A DNA stretch of 47,273 bases, taken from NCBI RefSeq assembly GCF_000379925.1, contig NZ_KB904232.1, forward strand, positions 1-47,273, given 5' to 3'. Below the pieces are notes generated by a model, which ran no database searches, was not told where the DNA came from, and saw only the letters and a list, made by a program, of their open reading frames with translations. This DNA comes from Porphyromonas levii DSM 23370. GTDB taxonomy: Bacteria > Bacteroidota > Bacteroidia > Bacteroidales > Porphyromonadaceae. The position numbers and the translations under genes are program-made. Below are positions 7,504 to 14,459 of this stretch, piece after piece (positions within the stretch are counted from its first letter, which is position 1; every line of letters starts with the position of its first letter).

Positions 7504-7683
7504 TTAGTTGTTTGTTTCAGGCGCTATGCTTTTTTCCATCTCTTTGAGAGCTGTGCTATAACTCCTGCCCGCATCTGATAGGAGGAAATTAAGTAGCATG
7601 TTGCAGAATTCTTGCTCTGTACACTCTGCGCTTACTTCAAGGGTATCACCCCTTCTTCTCATCATAAAAAACCTACTTTCCAT
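7504..7683 (-). CDS. Small protein of 59 aa
   Basis: An intact 59-codon frame starts with ATG at 7683 (MESRFFMMRRRGDTLEVSAE) and ends with TAA at 7504-7506. It fills the gap between the HTH gene (9 bp away) and the DUF4373 gene (15 bp away) on the same strand. The middle is amphipathic (EFCNMLLNFLLSDAG) and the tail hydrophilic. Nothing identifies its function. The snug fit between neighbours and the absence of another explanation for the gap support it. Confidence 0.5.
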   Translation of the reverse strand: MESRFFMMRRRGDTLEVSAECTEQEFCNMLLNFLLSDAGRSYSTALKEMEKSIAPETNN

Positions 7684-7692
7684 ATTAAATCG

Positions 7693-8115
7693 TTATTTGA
7701 TGGTTCCAAATTCGTCATTAACGAGCTTTCCTCGTTCTTGACACTTCTCTTTCATTTTAGAAAGAAGGGGTTGTATGGTTTCTCGTGTGTAAAAGACAAA
7801 CCCTCCTTTTCTCACGCCTCGGATTTTCTCGCAATTTTCCCACCTTTCGAGAGTGGTGATCGAGATCCCGAGTATGCTTGCCATCTCTTTTTTAGTCCAT
7901 GCGTCTACTTGTCGCTTCTCGTCACAATAGATGTCTCCATCATCAGAATTTCTGAGTCTGAGGACATCCTCCTCTCTATAGTACGCGCGGTTTTTTATCT
8001 TCATCTGTGGCAGTATCCCTGCTCTTACTCTAGCTTGTAGAGTTGACCGTTTGTAACCTACTATTTCACAGACCTCTTGAGCTGTGTATAGTTTTTCTCC
8101 CTCATGTTCCAACAT
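7693..8115 (-). CDS. Helix-turn-helix DNA-binding protein with two MerR/excisionase-like modules (140 aa)
   Basis: Two HTH_17-like modules can be read in tandem. The first is at residues 8-50 (LYTAQEVCEIVGYKRSTLQA, then IKNRAYYREEDVLRL). The second is at 70-118 (AWTKKEMASILGISITTLER, then RKGGFVFYTRETI). Each resembles the winged helix of MerR-type regulators and of Xis recombination directionality factors. The position close to the integrase suggests an excisionase or a regulator of the early operon; the double module is less common than a single one. It could equally be a general phage repressor. Confidence 0.75.
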   Translation of the reverse strand: MLEHEGEKLYTAQEVCEIVGYKRSTLQARVRAGILPQMKIKNRAYYREEDVLRLRNSDDGDIYCDEKRQVDAWTKKEMASILGISITTLERWENCEKIRGVRKGGFVFYTRETIQPLLSKMKEKCQERGKLVNDEFGTIK

Positions 8116-8135
8116 AGCATCATCTTTTTTGTGTT

Positions 8136-8327
8136 TTAGCAGTTTATGGAACCTTGCAATCTCTCAATCTGTTTGATTCGTTTGATTGCTTCTTCTCTGA
8201 GGGTTTTGGAGGTCTCAAGTATTGCACGCATCCTGAAGATCTCCGCTTCTGTTTCGAGTTTTTTTATGAGACCTTGTCGTTGCCTTTCGCTACTCTCTCG
8301 TCTGTTTAGTTGCTCTAACATAATCAA
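8136..8327 (-). CDS. Small coiled-coil protein next to the integrase (63 aa)
   Basis: A short, highly charged, almost wholly helical protein (MIMLEQLNRRESSERQRQGL; then TLREEAIKRIKQIERLQG) with heptad-like spacing of Leu and Ile. It begins 1 bp after the integrase stop, so the two are translationally linked. No family is recognised. It may assist the integrase or be a regulator. Confidence 0.55.
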   Translation of the reverse strand: MIMLEQLNRRESSERQRQGLIKKLETEAEIFRMRAILETSKTLREEAIKRIKQIERLQGSINC

Positions 8328-8328
8328 G

Positions 8329-9564
8329 TCATTTATAAGTTGTTAACGATTCTAGCTTGTCTATCTCTTTTTGCAGACCATCTGTTTGCATGGTACTATA
8401 ACGTTCTGTTGTTTTTATGGATTTGTGCCCCATACACTTCTGGACAGCACTAAGGTGTACGCCATGACTAACGGCTCTTGATCCAAAGCTGTGTCTCGCC
8501 ATGTGGCTTGTTACCTTTTTGTTGACTCTAGCAATGCACGCTATTCTTCCTAGGTGCCTGTTAAAGTTCTTGTTGTCAAAGTGTGGGAATATTGGTCTGT
8601 TGTCTTCAGCGTTGCGATCCTTTGTGTACTTATCTAGTATCTCGTTTGCCCGATATAGAAGGGGGATAACGCACTCCACTGAGGTCTTTAGTCTTTGAAT
8701 CCTTATGATAACTCTATTATTTTCGTTTTTTATGTGAGCTGGGGATAGACGTAGAACGTCACTTAGTGCGAGACTCGTTAGGGTCATAAACTCAAATATG
8801 TCTCTAACAACTTCTCGCTGCCCATCAACTCTAGATAGAAATATATTTTTCAGCTCTTCTTCGGTTAAATACCTTAGGGTAGCTGTTATCTTTAGTATTT
8901 TGGCTCCACGTAGAGGATTTGATGCAAGCCATCCTTGGTTGACTGCGAAATTGCATACAGTCTTAAGATGTTGTAGATAGAAGTTGATTGTGGACACCTT
9001 TTTGTTGTCTCTAAAAAGATCTACCTTGACTTGTTCAAATAGTTCTATATCAATCTCTTTGACAAGGATTTGCTTGTCATTGAAATATTGGATGAAATAG
9101 TTGCTTGTAGATCTTTCAATCTTATAAGTAGCAACTCTGATGACCCCACTATCGAGGCGGTCTTTTTCTCTTTCCATAAATGCCTCGAAGAGATCTTTAA
9201 TTGTCTTCTCTTTTTTACCTGTTCCTGGGCAAAGTTGGGTTTGGTAGAACTTCCTAAACTTTTTCAGATCAATGTTTTTTTGTGTCTTCGCCCAGTCATG
9301 GAATAGAGCTAAAATGTCTTTGTTCAAACTATCTAAGATAGCCTGACCTCTAATAGCTTCTATGGATCTTCCTATGAAACCCTTATCCCAGCGCTCAGGT
9401 GTAGCATCTACGCCTGCGCTACAAAGAGGGATGTGTTGCCCATCATAGCTAACTCTAACCATGACTGGGGACTTGCCTCTTTTAGTGGTATAATTGCTTC
9501 TTAAGTAAAAGCTAACTTTAAGTTTTCTCATCTTGACATTTCTGAAAAAATGGTTTTGTTTCAT
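8329..9564 (-). CDS. Tyrosine recombinase / integrase (411 aa)
   Basis: The layout is that of Bacteroidetes integrases: an N-terminal arm-binding module (KVSFYLRSNYTTKRGKSPVM), a SAM-like core-binding domain (about 118-215) and a catalytic domain (230-400). Catalytic residues visible are Lys293 (RLKTS), His354 and Arg357 (HMARHSF), His380 (MGHKSI) and nucleophile Tyr389 (TERYSTM). The first catalytic Arg, normally in TGLR, is replaced by Ala266 (LTSLALSDV), a variation known from CTnDOT-type integrases. It is the first gene of the minus-strand element, so the attachment site probably lies to its right, in 9565-9900. Confidence 0.93.
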   Translation of the reverse strand: MKQNHFFRNVKMRKLKVSFYLRSNYTTKRGKSPVMVRVSYDGQHIPLCSAGVDATPERWDKGFIGRSIEAIRGQAILDSLNKDILALFHDWAKTQKNIDLKKFRKFYQTQLCPGTGKKEKTIKDLFEAFMEREKDRLDSGVIRVATYKIERSTSNYFIQYFNDKQILVKEIDIELFEQVKVDLFRDNKKVSTINFYLQHLKTVCNFAVNQGWLASNPLRGAKILKITATLRYLTEEELKNIFLSRVDGQREVVRDIFEFMTLTSLALSDVLRLSPAHIKNENNRVIIRIQRLKTSVECVIPLLYRANEILDKYTKDRNAEDNRPIFPHFDNKNFNRHLGRIACIARVNKKVTSHMARHSFGSRAVSHGVHLSAVQKCMGHKSIKTTERYSTMQTDGLQKEIDKLESLTTYK

Positions 9565-9917
9565 GCGTGTTTTCCTTTTGTAGTGCGACTTCTGACTATG
9601 TTACAAGTGTAGCAAAGGTGTGAAAAATACCCCAAAACTTCTGTAGCAAATATTGGAAATGCCTAAATACTAGCTACTTAGAGTTCTTAGTCTCGGTTTT
9701 TACAGCAATAAGAGCGACTTTTAACGAGGTTTTTCGGCTTCTCGCTAAAAGAGCGTGCAATTCATAAGGTGTTGTAGACCATAGCCTTACGAATTTGTGT
9801 GACTTCCTAAAATTTTAGACCAAAGGTATGTCGATTATGTATATATTAAATGGTCATCGGACATACCGAGAGCGGTCAACCAGTAGAGACAAAAGGTTTA
9901 TCGCACCTACAATATCC
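9565..9917. other. Intergenic region with nested inverted repeats upstream of the integrase
   Basis: No gene is evident. Three inverted repeats are stacked: 9714-9728/9741-9755 (CGAG..CTCG core, imperfect, 15 bp arms), 9759-9769/9785-9795 (AATTCATAAGG against CCTTACGAATT, one mismatch) and 9825-9832/9860-9867 (GGTATGTC/GACATACC, perfect), with a CTAAAATTTTAG palindrome between the last two (about 9807-9820). TGTAGCAAA also occurs twice near 9610 and 9640. The region is a plausible location for the element's right attachment site and for integrase or Xis binding, but without the empty site the crossover point cannot be named. Confidence 0.4.
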
Positions 9918-10069
9918 GTCTTCTTCTAAATCTATTGGCGTTTTTCGATCGGATTTAACTATCCACTTATCCTTACCTGCCTGAGGTTTCACTAGTCTGT
10001 TGACTACTATTTCCTTATTTACTTGACTATGCGCACTAAGTGGTTGACTTTTTTCAGTGCTATACCACT
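9918..10069 (-). repeat. Left copy of a ~150-bp dispersed inverted repeat
   Basis: This segment aligns, reverse-complemented, with 21816-21983. Columns 9918-10000 match 21983-21901 without gaps at roughly 75% by eye, and 10001-10048 match at about 94% (shared ACTATGCGCAC/ATTATGCGCAC and TTTCCTTATTTACTTGA words). The other copy then carries an extra ~18 bp before the shared ATACCACT end. It lies directly beyond the stop of the IS3-type transposase fragment, so it may be the 3' non-coding end of that insertion sequence. Confidence 0.7.
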
Positions 10070-10077
10070 AGATTACA

Positions 10078-10251
10078 CTAAATAAATTGACTTTGCGCCT
10101 CCTTGTTGTTAAGGTACTCATTTTTCTGTACTTCCTTTTTGTTAGCTCCCTTACGAGGTGATTTTTCCCCTGAGTAGACACTCTCTGGCGTATTCATTTC
10201 TAGACTCCTATGAGGACGGATATTATTGTAGAAATTGATGCTTTTCTCCCT
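10078..10251 (-). pseudogene. IS3-family transposase (OrfB) C-terminal remnant
   Basis: The frame encodes FYNNIRPHRSLEMNTPESVY, the strongly conserved end of the IS3-family integrase core (FYNxxRPHxSLxxxTPxxxY), followed by a short basic tail and a TAG at 10078. Everything before this, including the catalytic DDE residues, is missing, because the IS30-type left inverted repeat begins at about 10252 and interrupts the frame. The apparent start codon further right lies inside that IS30 end and is not a true start. It is a dead fragment. Confidence 0.8.
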
Positions 10252-10380
10252 AAGTTCAACATCGAAGTGCAATTATTAGGGGAGCATTGGGATGTACTCG
10301 GTCGCCCCCTTCCTCTCAAAGGAAAGGCGGCCGCGAGCGACAAAAGCAATCGTCGATTCAAGTACCAACAAAAGAAAAAA

Positions 10381-10402
10381 GGGGGAGACCGAAATCTCCC
10401 CC
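10381..10402 (-). terminator. Rho-independent terminator (minus strand)
   Basis: GGGGGAGA and TCTCCCCC form a perfect 8-bp stem around a 6-nt loop. On the minus strand the stem is followed by a run of T (TTTTTTTCTTTT), the classical intrinsic terminator layout. It would stop leftward transcription inside the IS30 remnant. Confidence 0.65.
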
Positions 10403-10424
10403 ACATTAGATAACTTTGTTGGTC

Positions 10425-10937
10425 ATGAAATACAATCACCTAACCCAAGAGCAAAGGTACACAATCTCCCGATGCTTGACAAAGGGTTTAAAACAAAAAG
10501 AGATTGCTGAGCTTATTGGGGTATCACCTTCGACGATATCTCGTGATCTAAAGAGGAATGCCACTAAAAGAGGCAAATACAACCATAATTATGCTCAAAT
10601 TAGTCTCTCTCATGAAACAATTTACAAGTGGATTCGCAAGGACAAAAGAGACGGAGGAGATCTCTACAAGAACTGTAGGCACAAGCTCAAGAAACGTAAA
10701 CGGGGTATCTATGCTTCTTCCTCAACAATACCAGAGAAGGTGAGTATACACGAAAGACCAATGGAGGTAGATGGGAACAGATTTGGAGACTTTGAAATGG
10801 ATACAATAGTAAGTGCTGGAAGCAAGGCTATACTGCTGACAATAGTTGAGATATCAACATCAATGATATTTATGGAGAAAATGGACACTGGAAAGAAGCC
10901 AAAAGAGATCGCAAAAGCATCCATTATTAGCTTTTAA
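10425..10937 (+). pseudogene. IS30-family transposase, internally deleted and truncated
   Basis: The N-terminus is a good IS30 helix-turn-helix: YNHLTQEQRYTISRCLTKGL, then KEIAELIGVSPSTISRDLKR. Directly after YNHNYAQ it jumps to SHETIYKWIRKDKRDGGDLY, so a central portion of the usual protein (I estimate 60-70 residues) is missing without loss of frame. The first part of the DDE domain follows (DGNRFGDFEMDTIVSAG), then the frame ends at 10937 soon after KPKEIAKASI. The later catalytic Asp and Glu are absent. Start taken at ATG 10425. It cannot be an active transposase. Confidence 0.85.
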
Positions 10938-11021
10938 AAAAACATTTGAAGTAAATTGCACTTGGTTCTTGAATCTACGAACTCGTAAAAACCAATGGAA
11001 ATATGGAGATATTGGTAACTT

Positions 11022-11053
11022 TTTGGTAACTTCGCAAGGGGTAATATATTTTG
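11022..11053 (+). promoter_or_regulatory. Possible promoter for the sppA operon
   Basis: TTTG at 11022-11025 and TATTTTG at 11047-11053 are about 21 bp apart, close to the Bacteroidetes -33 TTTG / -7 TAnnTTTG arrangement, though the -7 box has one T fewer than consensus. It lies ~50 bp before the sppA ATG. The surrounding 10981-11103 has no gene and sits between the IS30 right end and sppA. Confidence 0.3.
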
Positions 11054-11103
11054 TTTACAAAGAACAAAACTCAGTATAACTAATAGAATTATCGAGACAG
11101 ACG

Positions 11104-12927
11104 ATGAAAGATTTTCTAAAGATGGTATTTGGCTCTTGCTTGGGCGTTATCCTAGCAAGTGTTGTAGTCTTCTTTATTTTCTTCAGCATGCTATCCTCTG
11201 CTATTGGAGGACTAGTGGACGGATTTAAGGATGGCAAAGAGACAAAGAAAGTAAGTAGCGAGAGTGTGCTGCTCCTAGACCTAGAGGGGGGAGTTAGCGA
11301 TACGGCTACAGGAGATCCTTTCTCCGATATGTTTAATGAGGAGCAGAAGACCTTTACGCTCCCTGAAATCCTAAAAGCTATTGAAGTAGCACGTGACAAC
11401 TCTGATATCGAGGCTATCGTACTCAATCTGGAGCAAGCTGGAATCAACTATGCTAATGCCAAGGAGCTCCGTGACGCTCTTAAGCGTTTCCAGGAGAGTG
11501 GCAAGAAGATTTATGCCTTCTCCGACCACTATAGCCTTCTCAACTACTATGTAAGTAGTGTGGCAGACGAAGTTATCGGTGGTCCTGAGGGTTCCCTCGC
11601 CATTACGGGGATCTCTTCCAGTACACTCTTCACTAAGGGTCTACTCCAGAAGCTAGGCATAGAAATGCAGGTGTTCAAGGTAGGTACTTTCAAGAGCGCT
11701 GTAGAGCCATTCATCCTAGATGGCATGAGTGCCGAGAACCGTCTACAGATACTTGAATACATCAATGGTCTATGGCAAGGGACGACCTCAGAAATGGCGG
11801 AGAGCCGTGGCATAGCAGCTAGTACCTTCCAGAGCTTCGCTGACGAAGCCCACTTCCTTGACAAAACCGTTGTTGCGAAGGAGATGGGGCTACTCGACAC
11901 CCTCGTATATCGTATTGACCTCGACAAGGTACTTGCCCAAAAGATTTACAATAATGCTGATGAGGAGATAAATTACCTACGTGTCGGCGATCTACTGCCA
12001 CTCTACGACAATGGTAGTGGAAGTGACGAAGTGGCTGTCATCTATGCCGAGGGTAATATCGTAGTTGGTTCGGGTGAAGACGACGAGAACCCTTTTGCCA
12101 CCCAAGCTCTCATCAATGAGAAGGTAGTAAGACAGCTGAGAGAGGCAGCCGAGGATGATGACATCAAGGCGGTAGTTATGCGTGTAAACTCTGGTGGAGG
12201 AGCTGTGACTACTTCGGAACTTATCTGCCATGAGGTAGAACTTCTAAAGCAGAAGAAACCTATCGTTATCTCTATGGGAGACTATGCTGCTTCGGGTGGT
12301 TACTACATCTCTTCTCATGCTTCTAAGATTGTAGCTAACCCATACACCCTTACTGGCTCGATCGGTATTTTCGGTATGATTCCTACCTTCAAGGGAACCA
12401 TGCAGAAGCTAGGACTTAAGCAGGAGACACTCTCAACCTCTGAGACTGGTGCGTTTACTGGCATGGAGCCAATGACGGGGAAACTTGCTGAAGGGATGCA
12501 GAGAGCCATAGAGCGTGGCTACGACGAGTTTACAGGTCGTGTATCTACGGGTCGTGGTATGACCAAGGCTCTGGTAGACTCTATTGGTCAAGGACGAGTA
12601 TGGCTGGGCAAGAAGGCCATGGAGCTAGGTCTTGTAGATATGATGGGTGGTCTAGATACGGCTATCCAGGAGGCAGCACGCCTTGCAGAGCTTGAGAACT
12701 ACCGTGTGGTAGAAATAATAGAGGACAAGGACTGGTTTAAGCAAATCTTTGGTATCAGTCTGCCTAAGACCGCTAAACTAATGATGATGACTCAGGAAGA
12801 GCGTATCATGCTTCGCACTGAGGGCTACCTAAAGCAGCTCTCAGGTATACAGGCTCGACCACCATACGATATCACGGCTATCGGTGAGGCGGGTCGTGAG
12901 ACAAAGCCATTTGTACCACTGAGATAA
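11104..12927 (+). CDS. sppA: Signal peptide peptidase SppA, 67K type (607 aa)
   Basis: Membrane serine protease that degrades cleaved signal peptides. A signal-anchor helix (residues ~10-35) is followed by two tandem SppA/ClpP-fold halves, the length expected for the long (E. coli-like) form. The catalytic Lys lies in KVGTFKSAVEPF (Lys197) in the first half, and the nucleophile Ser in GDYAASGGYYIS (Ser397) in the second, with the conserved TLTGSIGIFG afterwards. The next gene, lpxK, starts 6 bp after the stop, so they form an operon. The sppA-lpxK order is familiar in Bacteroidales. Confidence 0.95.
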   Translation: MKDFLKMVFGSCLGVILASVVVFFIFFSMLSSAIGGLVDGFKDGKETKKVSSESVLLLDLEGGVSDTATGDPFSDMFNEEQKTFTLPEILKAIEVARDNSDIEAIVLNLEQAGINYANAKELRDALKRFQESGKKIYAFSDHYSLLNYYVSSVADEVIGGPEGSLAITGISSSTLFTKGLLQKLGIEMQVFKVGTFKSAVEPFILDGMSAENRLQILEYINGLWQGTTSEMAESRGIAASTFQSFADEAHFLDKTVVAKEMGLLDTLVYRIDLDKVLAQKIYNNADEEINYLRVGDLLPLYDNGSGSDEVAVIYAEGNIVVGSGEDDENPFATQALINEKVVRQLREAAEDDDIKAVVMRVNSGGGAVTTSELICHEVELLKQKKPIVISMGDYAASGGYYISSHASKIVANPYTLTGSIGIFGMIPTFKGTMQKLGLKQETLSTSETGAFTGMEPMTGKLAEGMQRAIERGYDEFTGRVSTGRGMTKALVDSIGQGRVWLGKKAMELGLVDMMGGLDTAIQEAARLAELENYRVVEIIEDKDWFKQIFGISLPKTAKLMMMTQEERIMLRTEGYLKQLSGIQARPPYDITAIGEAGRETKPFVPLR

Positions 12928-12933
12928 TCTCCG

Positions 12934-14016
12934 ATGGACAAAAGTCGAAACATATTATTATGGATACCTACAGCCCTCTACGGAATGGCTGTAGGTGTCC
13001 GTAATTTTGCTTTCGACAAAGGGATACTTAAGAGCTGGAGCTCCGAGATACCTACAATATGCATCGGGAACCTTTCGGTAGGAGGGACTGGCAAAACACC
13101 GCATATAGAGCTACTCATATCGCTTCTAATAAGCGACTACAAAGTAGCGGTACTTACTAGGGGGTATGGAAGAAAGACCAAGAAGCCTATCATAGCAACT
13201 ATAGAGGATGACGCGAATAGGATAGGAGATGAACCTTACCAGATTAAGCGGAAGTACCCCAATGTAATGGTGTATGTAGATGGCGACCGTCGTCGTGCAC
13301 TCAAGAAGATGGAAGCGATGCCGCCTGAGGAACGTCCCGATGTGGTGCTCATGGACGATGGCTTCCAGCACCGAAGCGTAACCCCCTCGTATAGTATCTT
13401 ACTGACCCCTTACCACAAGCCTTATTATAAGGACTACCTCATGCCTTATGGTAGGCTAAGGGAGAGTAGGAAGGAGGCGGTAAGGGCGGAAACCATTATC
13501 CTTACAGGTACACCGAGAACGGTGAATATCAATGAGAAGCGTCTAAAGATAGAAAACCTACAGGCGCTGGCTTATCAGGATGTATTGAGTTCGTATATCA
13601 AATACGACTCCCCACGCTGTCTATTTGAGCGAGAGGAACGAAGCACGCATGAGCAACTCCGACAGGATAGTGATATTCAGGTGGTCAGTGGTATCGCTGA
13701 CCCTTCTGCCTTCCAAAGAGCTTGCAAAGCTTCATTTCCCAGGGTAGTAGACTATATCACCTATCCCGACCATCACGACTTCACTAAGGAGGAGCTAGAT
13801 ATCATGGTGAATGACCTAGAGAGCGACCCTAGCCTATTTATTCTGACTACCGAAAAGGATGGGATGAGATTCTTAGCCCATAAGACATGGATACCAGAAT
13901 CTGTGAGAGGGCGAATCTGGATACTACCGATATCCATAGATATGGATGTGGACGACAAGATTAACCTATTGCGGAAGGCAAAAAGGGCAATCAAATTTAA
14001 TGGACTACCATTATGA
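12934..14016 (+). CDS. lpxK: Tetraacyldisaccharide 4'-kinase LpxK (360 aa)
   Basis: Phosphorylates the 4' position of the lipid A disaccharide precursor at the inner face of the inner membrane. The P-loop is [14 protein letters not shown] (residues ~46-59), with the following strand TRGYGRKTK and the [12 protein letters not shown] motif typical of LpxK. An N-terminal hydrophobic helix (residues ~8-22) serves membrane association. Length fits the family. The stop overlaps the dut start by 4 bp (14013-14016). Confidence 0.95.
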   Translation: MDKSRNILLWIPTALYGMAVGVRNFAFDKGILKSWSSEIPTICIGNLSVGGTGKTPHIELLISLLISDYKVAVLTRGYGRKTKKPIIATIEDDANRIGDEPYQIKRKYPNVMVYVDGDRRRALKKMEAMPPEERPDVVLMDDGFQHRSVTPSYSILLTPYHKPYYKDYLMPYGRLRESRKEAVRAETIILTGTPRTVNINEKRLKIENLQALAYQDVLSSYIKYDSPRCLFEREERSTHEQLRQDSDIQVVSGIADPSAFQRACKASFPRVVDYITYPDHHDFTKEELDIMVNDLESDPSLFILTTEKDGMRFLAHKTWIPESVRGRIWILPISIDMDVDDKINLLRKAKRAIKFNGLPL

Positions 14017-14456
14017 ATAGAATAAAAGTAGAGGTTATCAATAAGAGTGGTAATGCTCTGCCACAATATGCTACTGCACTATCGGCAGGGCTAGATATAC
14101 GCGCAGATATCGAGGAGCCGATTGTTCTCCAACCCCTAGGGCGCATAGCGGTGCCTACTGGGCTTTTCATGGCTCTCCCCCAAGGGTATGAAGCGCAGAT
14201 GAGACCAAGGAGCGGACTTGCCCTTAAGCATGGTATCACTTTGCTTAATACACCAGGAACGATAGATGCAGACTATAGAGGGGAAATAAAGGTAATACTC
14301 GCTAATCTTTCGGATACGCCATTTACCATTGAGCCAGGTGAACGTATCTGCCAAATGGTAGTGGCTAAGCATGAGCAGATAGAGTGGGAAGTAGTGGACA
14401 ATCTAGATGAAACAGAGCGAGGTGTCGGTGGTTTTGGACACACAGGAACCAAGTAA
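14013..14456 (+). CDS. dut: dUTP diphosphatase (147 aa)
   Basis: Hydrolyses dUTP to dUMP and pyrophosphate, keeping uracil out of DNA and supplying dTMP synthesis. All five trimeric dUTPase motifs are present: AGLDIRADI (motif 1), [11 protein letters not shown] (2), [13 protein letters not shown] (3), GERICQMVV (4) and the C-terminal [10 protein letters not shown] (5), the mobile arm that closes over the substrate. The size is normal for the homotrimeric enzyme. It is translationally coupled to lpxK and 3 bp before the GH92 gene. Confidence 0.96.
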   Translation: MNRIKVEVINKSGNALPQYATALSAGLDIRADIEEPIVLQPLGRIAVPTGLFMALPQGYEAQMRPRSGLALKHGITLLNTPGTIDADYRGEIKVILANLSDTPFTIEPGERICQMVVAKHEQIEWEVVDNLDETERGVGGFGHTGTK

Positions 14457-14459
14457 GAA

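Larger units (their letters stand above)
10252..10980 (+). mobile_element. Degenerate IS30-family insertion sequence
   Basis: The ends are matched inverted repeats: right end AATTGCACTTGGTTCTTGAA (from 10954) and left end, on the minus strand, AATTGCACTTCGATGTTGAA (10274 down to 10255). Between them lies a shortened transposase gene. At ~730 bp the copy is shorter than a typical ~1-kb IS30 member because of internal and C-terminal deletions. The left end interrupts an IS3-type transposase fragment. Positions 10275-10424 hold a GC-rich stretch with a NotI-like GCGGCCGC and a hairpin, and no gene. I could not recognise a flanking target duplication. Confidence 0.75.

Noticed and set aside
7504-8327. 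Toxin-antitoxin module among the small genes near the integrase
   Set aside because: The genes are not a compact two-gene pair and no toxin motif is seen; the HTH protein better fits an excisionase or regulator.
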